The notes under the pieces were generated by a model. It made no database searches, had not been told where the DNA came from, and saw nothing but the letters and a program-made list of their open reading frames with translations. From contig CASFJO010000074.1 in the NCBI GenBank assembly GCA_949295035.1, positions 1 through 62,197 of the forward strand: 62,197 nt of DNA, written 5' to 3'. This document shows, one piece after another, positions 34,790-42,755 of the stretch. Within the stretch, counting starts at the first letter, position 1; every line of letters begins with the position of its first letter. Source of the stretch: an uncultured Gemmiger sp. (GTDB taxonomy: Bacteria > Bacillota > Clostridia > Oscillospirales > Ruminococcaceae). Made by a program: the position numbers and the translations under genes.

Positions 34790-35179
34790 ATGGGAAACCA
34801 AGTGTGTATGGGGGCCATGTGTCAATGCAGCTTCGGTATGGCGCCCTCCAGCCTGGTGGTAACGCCGGAGAATAAGGCCCTGACATCCAACATGCCGGCC
34901 GCCACTATTATGGACAATGTGCCGATGAAAAACATCATGCCGTTTGGCATGTGTACATCCCTGTCCAATCCCACAGTAGCCTCCGCCACGGCGGCCGCGC
35001 TGGGGGTGCTCACCCCCATGCCCTGTGTGCCGGTCATCCCGGGTCCCTGGGCGCCGGGATGCCCCACTGTGCTCATCGCGAACAAGCCGGCCCTCAACAA
35101 CAGTTCCAAGCTGCTTTGCGCCTACGGCGGCGTCATCAGCATCAACAATCCCGGTCAGATGAAACACCAGACCCCATAA
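34790..35179 (+). CDS. PAAR-like spike tip, DUF4280
   Basis: 129 residues, ATG 34790 behind AGGAGAAAC. The N-terminal CMGAMCQCSFGMAPSSL and the central NIMPFGMCTSLSNP and CVPVIPGPWAPG elements are those of DUF4280, a PAAR-like family that caps the VgrG spike (Afp10 position). Six Cys are present; the small, Gly/Pro-rich fold suits a metal-bound cone. It makes the particle tip that first pierces the target. Confidence 0.9.
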   Translation: MGNQVCMGAMCQCSFGMAPSSLVVTPENKALTSNMPAATIMDNVPMKNIMPFGMCTSLSNPTVASATAAALGVLTPMPCVPVIPGPWAPGCPTVLIANKPALNNSSKLLCAYGGVISINNPGQMKHQTP

Positions 35180-35218
35180 AGTTCGAGCCCGAATGCCACA
35201 CAAGAAAGGAGGCCGGCC

Positions 35219-37306
35219 ATGTCAACGCTTTTTCGCCGCTTTTTTGATCCCAAGCAGTTCGGCGTGCCCTATGCCGCTGCGGAAGATCACCTGCTGGACC
35301 TGGTGCGCTGGTGCGAACTGCTCCTGTCCGCCTATCTGGCCGGCTATCCGCAGGGTGCCGGGCAAGCGGAAGAACAGCAGGACCGGTTTCGCCAGGATGT
35401 TTTGACAAACTTCGACAAGGCTTTGTTTCACATCGACGCCAGAGCGAAGGCCAGCGGTGAAGCGGGGACCTTTCTGGCGGCCCAATATGTGAGGGAAGTT
35501 TTCAAACTGACCAATCTGGAGCTTTTTGCCCTGCTTCTTTGGCTTTTGCCCCAGTATGACGAGAGGTTCGGTCCTCTTCTGGGCCGGCTCCAGAACAGCC
35601 AGACCATCCGCAGACCCAGCCTGGATCTGGTATTAAAGCTGTTTCACTTTACAGATGCCGCCGAGGATGTGCCCCAGTACCACCGTTTGAGGAAGATACT
35701 GCGGGAGAAAGCGTCGTTCGCCTTTCTGCAGCAGGATGGCAGCCTGGACGCCCGGGTACGGGATTTTGTGCTGCTCAATGGCAGGCCCCGCCTGGACGAA
35801 GCGGTGGCGGAGACCGTCTTGCCGTCGATGCAGGGCCCTCTTGCATTGGGGGAGGAGGCAGCCCGGGAACTGGCGGCCGCGATCACGGCCGATGGCCCCC
35901 GCAAGGAATCCCTGTACGTTTGCCTTCGCGGACAGAAGGGGGTGGGACGCTCCACCCGTGTCAGGCGGGTCGCGGCCCTGCTGGAGGCCCCGGCGCTGCT
36001 GTTTTCCTGCGCTTCGGCCCCCACCTCCCGCCGGGATGCGTTTTTCGACTCGCTGCGTACCGCCGGGCGGGAGACGGTGCTGCTCCAGGGAATGCTGGCG
36101 CTGCGGGATTTTGACTGCCTGCTGGAAGAGCCGGAAACAGCCCGGCAGGTATTGGACCTGGCAGGGCGGTTTTCCGGGGTTGTGTTCGTGCTGGTGCAAG
36201 AGGAAACTGTCACGGTGGACCTGCGGGAACACAAACACTGGGTGGAACTCACCGTTCCGCCGCCCACCCGGGAAGAGAGCATTGCCTTGTGGCAGCGGGA
36301 ACTGGCCGCCATGCCTCTTGCGGAACCGGTGGACGGGGCGGAGATGGCCAATAAGTTTTCCTTTACTCCGGCGCAGATCGCCGGCGCCGGGCGGACAGCG
36401 GCGGGGATGGCGCTGTTGGACGGCCCGTTAAGCCGCCGCCAGGTGACCCAGGCGGCCTATCAACAGATCACCCATAAACTGGGAGAACACGCTACCCTCA
36501 TCTATGCCCGCCATACCTGGGATCAACTGGTATTGGGCGAGGCCGAAAAAGAGATGCTCCGCATGGCTTGCGATCAGGTCCGCTACCAGCATGTGGTGTA
36601 TGATCGGTGGGGCTTCAACCAGCGCCTGGCCTATGGCAAAGGGGTGAGCATGCTTTTCGCGGGTCCACCCGGTACCGGCAAAACGATGGCCGCCCAGGTG
36701 GTGGCCAACGAACTGGGGATCGAAATGTACAAGGTGGACCTGTCCCAGGTGGTGTCCAAATATATCGGGGAAACCGAAAAAAACCTCAACCAGGTCTTTG
36801 CCGAGGCCAAAAAATCCAACGTGATCCTGTTTTTTGACGAGACCGACGCGATCCTGGGCAAACGCACTGAGGTCAAGGACGCCCATGATAAAAACGCCAA
36901 TCTGGAAACCTCCTATCTTCTGCAAAAAATGGAGGAATATGACGGGATCACCGTCATGACCACCAACTATAAAGAGAATATCGACAGCGCCTTTTTCCGG
37001 CGGATCAGCTATGTGATCCATTTTACCTTTCCGGATGCCAGGGCACGCAAAGAGATCTGGAAAGGGATCTTTCCTCCGGCTACCCCGCTGCGTGAAGATG
37101 TGGATCTGGATTACCTGGCCGAACAGTTTGAAATTACCGGCGGCAGTATTAAGAATATCGCGCTGGTGGCGTCTTTCATGGCTGCCCGGGAGGAAAAACC
37201 GGTGGGCATGGAACAGATCGTACGCGCGGTGAAGTATGAGATGGCAAAGCAGGGCAAGATCATGCTGCGGGAGGACTATGGCGAGTACGGCTATCTTCTG
37301 AAGTGA
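35219..37306 (+). CDS. AAA+ ATPase (Afp15-like)
   Basis: 695 residues, ATG 35219 after AAGGAGG. The AAA+ core is C-terminal: Walker A GPPGTGKT at 482-489, Walker B ILFFDETD near 537-544, sensor-1 TTNYKENID and an Arg-rich FFRRI stretch. The N-terminal 460 residues are helical with a second degenerate nucleotide-binding-like part (CLRGQKGVGRSTRV near 235) that lacks a proper Walker A. Afp15-type ATPases are conserved in CIS and act in assembly or cargo loading. Confidence 0.93.
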   Translation: MSTLFRRFFDPKQFGVPYAAAEDHLLDLVRWCELLLSAYLAGYPQGAGQAEEQQDRFRQDVLTNFDKALFHIDARAKASGEAGTFLAAQYVREVFKLTNLELFALLLWLLPQYDERFGPLLGRLQNSQTIRRPSLDLVLKLFHFTDAAEDVPQYHRLRKILREKASFAFLQQDGSLDARVRDFVLLNGRPRLDEAVAETVLPSMQGPLALGEEAARELAAAITADGPRKESLYVCLRGQKGVGRSTRVRRVAALLEAPALLFSCASAPTSRRDAFFDSLRTAGRETVLLQGMLALRDFDCLLEEPETARQVLDLAGRFSGVVFVLVQEETVTVDLREHKHWVELTVPPPTREESIALWQRELAAMPLAEPVDGAEMANKFSFTPAQIAGAGRTAAGMALLDGPLSRRQVTQAAYQQITHKLGEHATLIYARHTWDQLVLGEAEKEMLRMACDQVRYQHVVYDRWGFNQRLAYGKGVSMLFAGPPGTGKTMAAQVVANELGIEMYKVDLSQVVSKYIGETEKNLNQVFAEAKKSNVILFFDETDAILGKRTEVKDAHDKNANLETSYLLQKMEEYDGITVMTTNYKENIDSAFFRRISYVIHFTFPDARARKEIWKGIFPPATPLREDVDLDYLAEQFEITGGSIKNIALVASFMAAREEKPVGMEQIVRAVKYEMAKQGKIMLREDYGEYGYLLK

Positions 37307-37377
37307 AACAGACTCTTTCAAGCCAGGCTGCGGGGCCGGCGGTGTATCGGGATGAATCGGAAAGGAGTGACAACACC

Positions 37378-37899
37378 ATGGATGAAAACTCTTTGGCTTA
37401 CGGCATGGATGTGTTGGACGAGATGGGAAAGGCGCTGCGGCCGATCGGCCTGACGGTGGAAAAGCTGGACCCTGCAAACGCAGGGGGCATCCCTACCGGG
37501 CTGATCCGAGCGGAGGGCAGAACAGACTGGGTCGTTATCTGCAGTGTGGTGCCCGCCCATCAGGGCAATGTGTCCACGACTTTTGTGCAGTTGATGATCC
37601 CGCTTACCGGCCCTTGCCCGGAACGGCAGGCGGAGCTGGATGCGTTTGCCCGGCGCGGCAATGAACAGTTTCTGATGGGAACTTTGCTGGCCACCGGCGA
37701 CGGCCTGTTGATGAAATATCTGATCGTGCTGGAACCCACCATCGCAATGGAAGAATCCCATGTTCAGGCGGCGGTGTTCGCTTTCTTTCAGCAGGCGGAG
37801 ACCCTGGCCCGGCAGGCGGAGGCTGTCTGCCGGGGCGAGATAACGGCGGAGGCCGCGTTTGCCGCGGATCGGAGCGGAGAGGGGGAGCCCCATGTTTGA
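37378..37899 (+). CDS. YbjN / type III chaperone-like small protein
   Basis: 173 residues, ATG 37378 behind AAAGGAG. The layout is two N-terminal helices, a central beta sheet (VICSVVPAHQ, FVQLMIPLTG) and C-terminal helices, the pattern of YbjN proteins and of type III secretion chaperones. The gene overlaps the DUF4157 effector gene by 8 bases, so the two are translated together. I infer a chaperone that keeps the effector soluble or loads it. No direct family assignment is certain. Confidence 0.65.
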   Translation: MDENSLAYGMDVLDEMGKALRPIGLTVEKLDPANAGGIPTGLIRAEGRTDWVVICSVVPAHQGNVSTTFVQLMIPLTGPCPERQAELDAFARRGNEQFLMGTLLATGDGLLMKYLIVLEPTIAMEESHVQAAVFAFFQQAETLARQAEAVCRGEITAEAAFAADRSGEGEPHV

Positions 37900-40354
37900 G
37901 CAGGATCGTTATGCTGATAGCGAGAGGCGTAAAGGTGTGTTCCCGGACGAGAATGACCCGGCAACCGGCATGAGCCGATATCGGGTGTCCGGATCCGGGG
38001 ACAGCGAGGAACTGGCGGCGGACCGGGCGGCGGACCGCGTGACAGGCGGCCTTTTCCGGGCCCCGGAAGGAGCGGCACAGAGTACCGGTTTTGAGGCGGA
38101 TCTGTCGGATGCGGACCTGTCTGGCGGCGGAAGCCCTCTTCCGGATACGCTCATGGGCTCTATGGAACAGTCTTTCGGCACAAAATTTTCAGGGGTCCGG
38201 CTCCATACCGACGCGGGAGCCGACCGGGCCAGCCGCAGCATCAACGCACGTGCTTTTACCCGCGGGCAGGACATCTATTTTACCAGCGGCAGCTACGATC
38301 CGGACAGCCGGGAAGGTCAGCATCTGATCGCCCATGAACTGGCTCATGTGGCGGCGGGGGATAGCGGTATTCATCGGGATACCGGGGATTCCGCCCCTGG
38401 TGCCATCAAAATTTCCAAAAGCCAGGTGATGGAGATGGCGATGGTAAATTCCACCGACGCTTCCAAAAGCGATGTAGCCGCTGCCAATCGTTTTTTCACT
38501 GAGTGCGGGGATATGGACAGCATGGCTGCCGAGGTCCGCAGCGGGGCTTTGGGTAAGGAGAGCGTGCAAAAGCGCAAGGGCAAGTCCGATCAGCTCAAAA
38601 ACTCCTTGAATTCCGGCATCACCGACCTGGAAAAAAGTATGGCGGACTATGTGTCCGAGAGCGAAAAGGAGACCGGCAATGCGGAAGCCGCCAAGAAAAG
38701 CCGCAAATATCAAGAAGCGCAGGCCGTGCTGGCCGAGATGCGGAAAGCCCGCGACCAGCTGACCCAAAAGACGGACCCTGATTTGCAGTGGATCCAGAAC
38801 AGTCTCGACGCCCAAACCGGAAACAACACCGGTTCTGAACTGCCCGAACAGGTGGATCGTATGCTCAGCGATCCGACCTGCGGCCAGTTTTTCAAAGCGG
38901 TAGCGGATGTGAGAAAAGGCGCGGCGGGAGAAAAGAACTTTGATGCTCTCAACGAACAGGCGGTCAACAGCGCCGCCAATCTGCACGGGAATGTGGAGGA
39001 ATCCAGCAACGACAAGGTGGCGCGGCGCGCGGGCAACGTGAGCACGGTCAACGGGATCGTGGGCTTTGGTACCGATATGGCATCCGGCGCCTCGGATATA
39101 AACACCGATATCAAGGACGACAATATGCAAAAACGCGACGAGGACGCCCGGATCGGTACGGGCGTGTTCAGTTCCGGCACAGCCCTGGTGGGCACTGCGG
39201 CCGACACGGTGGGGGCCGCCGCACAGGGAAAAGCGGTCGCGGCCCAGGAAAAGGCGCGTAAGGCAAAGATCCAGGAACTGGAGCAGCGCAACAAGGCGGC
39301 CGGGCTGGATACCGGCATCGGCAAGACAGGGTCCGCGGATCATTCGGGGCGGGTCGGTGCGGCAGCGGCCAGCGTTGGCGCGCTGGGCGGCGCGGTGGGA
39401 TTTGGCTCTTCGGTAGCGGGAAGCTTTAAGTCTACCAACGAAACCGCGGGCGAGGTGAACAATGCCATGGGTGTGGCCGCCAGTTCGATCAGCACGGCGG
39501 GAGATATCATGGGGTTGTCGGCCCAGCATGCGCAGGCGAAGGAAGCGGCAAAGCGGGATGCCGCAGCCAAAAGCAGCATGAAAACGCTGGGCAAAAAGCT
39601 GCGTTCCACCATTCCCACACCCCCCGTGGAGGAAAAGGACCAGGCTTTGGCCGGGATCTGTGACCGGCTGCAAAAAGACAAATTCAATTCCGGCGCGGCC
39701 AGAGAGCAACAACTGAGCGCGCTGCTCACAGCGACGCTGGGAAGGCAGGATCTGAGCGAGGAGCAAAAGAAACTGCTGACCACGCTGAAAGCGCTGGAGG
39801 TCAGCAGGGCCGCCAGCAAAGAGGAGGCTTCCAGCGGCAGAAAGGATATGATCTCCGGCGCCCTGAGCCTGGCCGGAAACATTGTCGGCCTGATCGCGAA
39901 CGCCATGAAAGCCGCCAAGGACAGTCTTGGCCAGGCGGGGACCATCTTGGGCATGGTGGCCAGTGGGGTCAGCTTGATCAGCAACGTTATGGGCGTAAAG
40001 GACATGGCGCAGGACAAGGAAGAAAAACGCCAACAGGCACGCAATGAAGAGAGGGACGCAAAGGTGGAAGCCTGCAAATCCGCGATCGGTCAGATGGCAA
40101 TGCTGCCGCCCCTTTCTCTGGATGTGCTGCGGATCAGCCAGCAGACAAAACAGCCGCTGCCGGCCCCGCAGCTGGACGCGGCTGAACAATACGCCGCCGT
40201 GTTTTCAATCATCGAGTCGGCCAATGTGGAGATGACCGATATTCTGTATGCGATCGAGATGGGCGGTTTTGGCTCGGATGTGGCACCAGGTCAAAAAAAG
40301 AGTCTGCAGGACAGCCTGAACGATACATACACAAAGCTGTCGTTCATCTCCTGA
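37892..40354 (+). CDS. DUF4157 putative CIS effector with helical repeats
   Basis: 820 residues, ATG 37892 overlapping the chaperone-like gene by 8 bases. Residues about 85-160 are the DUF4157 domain (FSGVRLHTDAGADRASRS, YFTSGSY) with a zinc-protease HELAH at 148-152, a domain strongly linked to CIS cargo. Beyond about residue 380 come three related alternations of Gly/Ala-rich hydrophobic helices and charged coils (about 380-480, 500-570, 650-725), which could insert in membranes. The C-terminal 100 residues are helical. It is the last gene of the CIS operon and the only clear effector candidate. Toxicity is inferred, not shown. Confidence 0.85.
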   Translation: MFEQDRYADSERRKGVFPDENDPATGMSRYRVSGSGDSEELAADRAADRVTGGLFRAPEGAAQSTGFEADLSDADLSGGGSPLPDTLMGSMEQSFGTKFSGVRLHTDAGADRASRSINARAFTRGQDIYFTSGSYDPDSREGQHLIAHELAHVAAGDSGIHRDTGDSAPGAIKISKSQVMEMAMVNSTDASKSDVAAANRFFTECGDMDSMAAEVRSGALGKESVQKRKGKSDQLKNSLNSGITDLEKSMADYVSESEKETGNAEAAKKSRKYQEAQAVLAEMRKARDQLTQKTDPDLQWIQNSLDAQTGNNTGSELPEQVDRMLSDPTCGQFFKAVADVRKGAAGEKNFDALNEQAVNSAANLHGNVEESSNDKVARRAGNVSTVNGIVGFGTDMASGASDINTDIKDDNMQKRDEDARIGTGVFSSGTALVGTAADTVGAAAQGKAVAAQEKARKAKIQELEQRNKAAGLDTGIGKTGSADHSGRVGAAAASVGALGGAVGFGSSVAGSFKSTNETAGEVNNAMGVAASSISTAGDIMGLSAQHAQAKEAAKRDAAAKSSMKTLGKKLRSTIPTPPVEEKDQALAGICDRLQKDKFNSGAAREQQLSALLTATLGRQDLSEEQKKLLTTLKALEVSRAASKEEASSGRKDMISGALSLAGNIVGLIANAMKAAKDSLGQAGTILGMVASGVSLISNVMGVKDMAQDKEEKRQQARNEERDAKVEACKSAIGQMAMLPPLSLDVLRISQQTKQPLPAPQLDAAEQYAAVFSIIESANVEMTDILYAIEMGGFGSDVAPGQKKSLQDSLNDTYTKLSFIS

Positions 40355-40366
40355 ACACAGCAAAAA

Positions 40367-40390
40367 CCGGCGCCGCGTAGGCGGCGCCGG
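40367..40390. terminator. Terminator between CIS operon and leader-peptide gene
   Basis: A perfect 10-bp GC-only stem CCGGCGCCGC/GCGGCGCCGG (40367-40376 with 40381-40390) with a GTAG loop. On the minus strand it is followed by five T, so it is an intrinsic terminator for the convergent small gene. On the plus strand it lacks a T run and may act weakly for the CIS operon. Confidence 0.8.
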
Positions 40391-40407
40391 GCAATGGAAA
40401 ACGGTTA

Positions 40408-40647
40408 TTACGGTTCCTGTCGGCAGCAAACCTGGCCGAGTTCCTCCATGGTGAGCTTTCGGCCTGCCACTGGAAGGGGAAACCCTGCTTCCTGCTGAGC
40501 GGCCAATGCCGCCTCGTGGGCTTTGGCCAGAGAATCGAACGCGGAGATAGGGTTCTCCTCCGCGAGCCGGGCAAACTCGGGGTCCTCCAGACATTTCTGG
40601 TTGAAGAGGTCCAGAACGGTATTGATCTCCTGATCGGGAAGCGCCAT
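40408..40647 (-). CDS. Nif11/NHLP-type leader-like peptide without GG site
   Basis: 79 residues from ATG 40647 behind AAAGGAGG. The pattern (FNQKCLEDPEFARLAEENP, then AGFPLPV, then KLTMEELGQV) matches Nif11/NHLP leader peptides of RiPP precursors, where it would end EELxxVxGG before the core. Here CC replaces GG and only RQEP follows, so there is almost no core. It is transcribed divergently from the NHLM-like export operon. It may be a stand-alone binding or regulatory peptide rather than a bacteriocin precursor. Its terminator and promoter are both clear. Confidence 0.75.
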   Translation of the reverse strand: MALPDQEINTVLDLFNQKCLEDPEFARLAEENPISAFDSLAKAHEAALAAQQEAGFPLPVAGRKLTMEELGQVCCRQEP

Positions 40648-40671
40648 CGTCCTCCCCTCCTTTCAGATGGA

Positions 40672-40700
40672 ATTATACCAAACGGCAGGAAAACTTGCAA
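40672..40700 (-). promoter_or_regulatory. Promoter of the leader-like peptide gene
   Basis: On the minus strand TTGCAA (40700-40695) and TATAAT (40677-40672) are spaced by 17 bases, a near-consensus vegetative promoter, 25 bases before the start codon. TTGCAA is its own reverse complement. The plus-strand operon starts at 40717 and must use another promoter, perhaps inside the small gene. Confidence 0.75.
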
Positions 40701-40716
40701 TGAATTGGGTGAAAAA

Positions 40717-41850
40717 ATGAAGAAGATCTTTGCCCTGCTGCTCAGCGCGGTCCTGGTTGTAACAGCCGCGGGCTGTGCCGCAGACGCCGCCAAAGGCGCA
40801 GACGATAAAACGATCAAGATCGCCGTCATGGATACCGAAGTGGTGTTTGTGGCGGATGACAGTTATGCCAACGGCATTGCCATGGCCATAGAGGATCTCA
40901 ATGCCCTCTACGGCGATCAGGGATATACAATCAGCTACGAATTTTACGAGGACGGCTCTGTGTTCCAGCAGGGGATGGAGGCGCTGAACGCCATCCGAGC
41001 GGACCCGGAAATCACTGCTGTGGTGGGCACATCCTCGCTGAATATTCTGGATGTGGCGGCGGATGTGCTGGACAGTTCGGGCAAGCTGCTGATCACCTAT
41101 TACAGCGCTCCGGACAGCCTGTTCGAAAACGGGTACACGATGGTGTTCCGCAACTGCTATGGAGAAAACGATCTGGGCAGCGCCATTGCGGCGTACGCAG
41201 CCCGGAGGCCGGACATGAAACGGGTTGCCGTCTACCACAGCGATACCGATTATGAGCGCGCCATGGCCCGGGCGTTTCTCCGCGGGCTGGACGGCACCAA
41301 TGTGGATGTGGTGGATGTGGCCACTACCACACCGCTTGAAGCGGAACTGGACGCCATGCTGGACCGATGGGAGACCCTGGGCGTGGATACGGTGTTTGTG
41401 AGCCAGTATCTGGCGGAGGATGCGTTTGACATCCTTCGTCTTGTGCGCACACGGAACCCCGATATCCATATCCTGGGTGATTTCTCTTTTGACTATACCG
41501 ATTATCTTCTGGCAGACAGCGCTGTGAGCGACGACATCTATATCGCCACCCCCGTTCCGCTGGAACCCAGCGCGGAAGTGGACGATTTCTACCGGCGCTA
41601 CCGGGAAAAGTATGGGTCGGAGCCGACCCAGTGGGCGGTGCAGCTGTACGATTCCATCCGGATGATCGTGGATACCGCGGTGCGCATCGGAAGCACCGAT
41701 TCCGCCGAGATCGCGCAGGCCCTGCATCAGGAGCCTGGCTACAGCGGGGTAGGCGGTACCCTTGCGTTTGATCAGCAGGGACGTCTTGTGGGCCGCCAGC
41801 CCCGGATCATGGTGTCCGAAAACGGAAAGTTCAACTTTGTGGAGGGGTGA
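40717..41850 (+). CDS. Lipoprotein periplasmic-type ligand-binding protein (LivJ/K-like)
   Basis: 377 residues, ATG 40717; a lipoprotein signal ends in TAAGC with Cys near residue 22. The mature part is a two-lobe receptor fold of branched-chain amino acid binding type (Peripla_BP_6): IKIAVMDTEVVF at the start, ITAVVGTSSLNILDVAADVL, TVFVSQYLAEDAF. It would bind a small solute or peptide outside the membrane. It is the first gene of an operon with an HlyD-like protein and NHLM-type ABC proteins, which is unusual because NHLM loci normally lack a binding protein. Confidence 0.85.
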   Translation: MKKIFALLLSAVLVVTAAGCAADAAKGADDKTIKIAVMDTEVVFVADDSYANGIAMAIEDLNALYGDQGYTISYEFYEDGSVFQQGMEALNAIRADPEITAVVGTSSLNILDVAADVLDSSGKLLITYYSAPDSLFENGYTMVFRNCYGENDLGSAIAAYAARRPDMKRVAVYHSDTDYERAMARAFLRGLDGTNVDVVDVATTTPLEAELDAMLDRWETLGVDTVFVSQYLAEDAFDILRLVRTRNPDIHILGDFSFDYTDYLLADSAVSDDIYIATPVPLEPSAEVDDFYRRYREKYGSEPTQWAVQLYDSIRMIVDTAVRIGSTDSAEIAQALHQEPGYSGVGGTLAFDQQGRLVGRQPRIMVSENGKFNFVEG

Positions 41851-41855
41851 CCGCT

Positions 41856-42740
41856 ATGGATTCTGAGCATATCTTTACCCGCCGGCCTGGCGAAGCGGAT
41901 TTGGTTCCGGCCCACCGCCGTTTTCGTGTGGCGCCGCCGGTCACCTGGCTGGCGGGGGCGATCCTGCTGATCGTGGTGCTGGCGGCGGCGGTTCAGTGCT
42001 TTACCGGCACCATGACCCGCACCGTTGCCATTACCGGCCTTGTGTTTCCGCATTACGGGATCGAGCAGGTGACCAGCCAGGTCAGCGGTCAGGTTTCCTA
42101 TGTCCAGGTAGAGGTGGGGGATACGGTGGAAGCCGGCGACCTGATCGCGATCGTGCCGCAGGAGGCACTGTATCAGCAGATCGAGGCAGCGCGCGCGGCT
42201 CAGGCGGATGACGCGGAACTGGATGCTCTGTATGCCGCCTATGAGGCGGCGTCCATGATCTATACGCCGGTCTCCGGCCGGGTGGTGGATCTGGTGGCCT
42301 CGGGCAGCGCCATCCAGGCGGGAGATCTGGTGATGGGCGTTACCAGCGCGGATTCTACCACCAATGAGGCGGAGATTCGGGCCTATGTGTCCTCCACGGT
42401 GGCGCAGTCCATCCAAAAGGGCATGGATGTGCGGGTCTATCCCAGCGTTTCCGGCTCAGAAAACTATGGTTATGTTCAGGGGCTGGTCAGCGATATTTCC
42501 AACTATCCCATCACCGAGACCAATGTCAGCGATACACTGGGCCGGTTCTATACCAGCCAGATCGTTCCGCAAAATGAGAACATCGTGGAGATCCGGGTGA
42601 CACTGCTGGGCGGGTCAGACGGTTCCACCGGCGTGTGGTCCCGTGCGGAGGGCGGCAGTCTGACCATCGACACAGGAACACTGTGCGAGATGGAGGTCAT
42701 CCTTGATGAGATGACGCCGTGGGAGTATCTGAGGTCGTAG
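41856..42740 (+). CDS. HlyD-like membrane fusion protein (NHLM type)
   Basis: 294 residues from ATG 41856, eight bases after GGAGGGG; GTG 41847 is possible. A cytoplasmic tail (about 1-31), a membrane helix (about 32-52), a biotinyl-lipoyl-like domain (SQVSGQVSYVQVEVGDTVEAGD at about 73-94) and a very short hairpin (about 105-125) lead to the second lipoyl half and a C-terminal beta domain. This matches NHLM secretion protein. It likely forms the extracytoplasmic part of the adjacent ABC system. Confidence 0.85.
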   Translation: MDSEHIFTRRPGEADLVPAHRRFRVAPPVTWLAGAILLIVVLAAAVQCFTGTMTRTVAITGLVFPHYGIEQVTSQVSGQVSYVQVEVGDTVEAGDLIAIVPQEALYQQIEAARAAQADDAELDALYAAYEAASMIYTPVSGRVVDLVASGSAIQAGDLVMGVTSADSTTNEAEIRAYVSSTVAQSIQKGMDVRVYPSVSGSENYGYVQGLVSDISNYPITETNVSDTLGRFYTSQIVPQNENIVEIRVTLLGGSDGSTGVWSRAEGGSLTIDTGTLCEMEVILDEMTPWEYLRS

Positions 42741-42755
42741 GAGGGGATGGACTTG

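Noticed and set aside
8229-40354. Complete prophage
   Set aside because: No terminase, portal, capsid, integrase, holin or lysin is present, while DUF4255, DUF4157, DUF4280 and the Afp15-like ATPase point to an injection system.
8229-40354. Classical type VI secretion system
   Set aside because: No TssJ, TssL, TssM or ClpV-like unfoldase is seen; the ATPase is Afp15-like and the organism appears Gram-positive.
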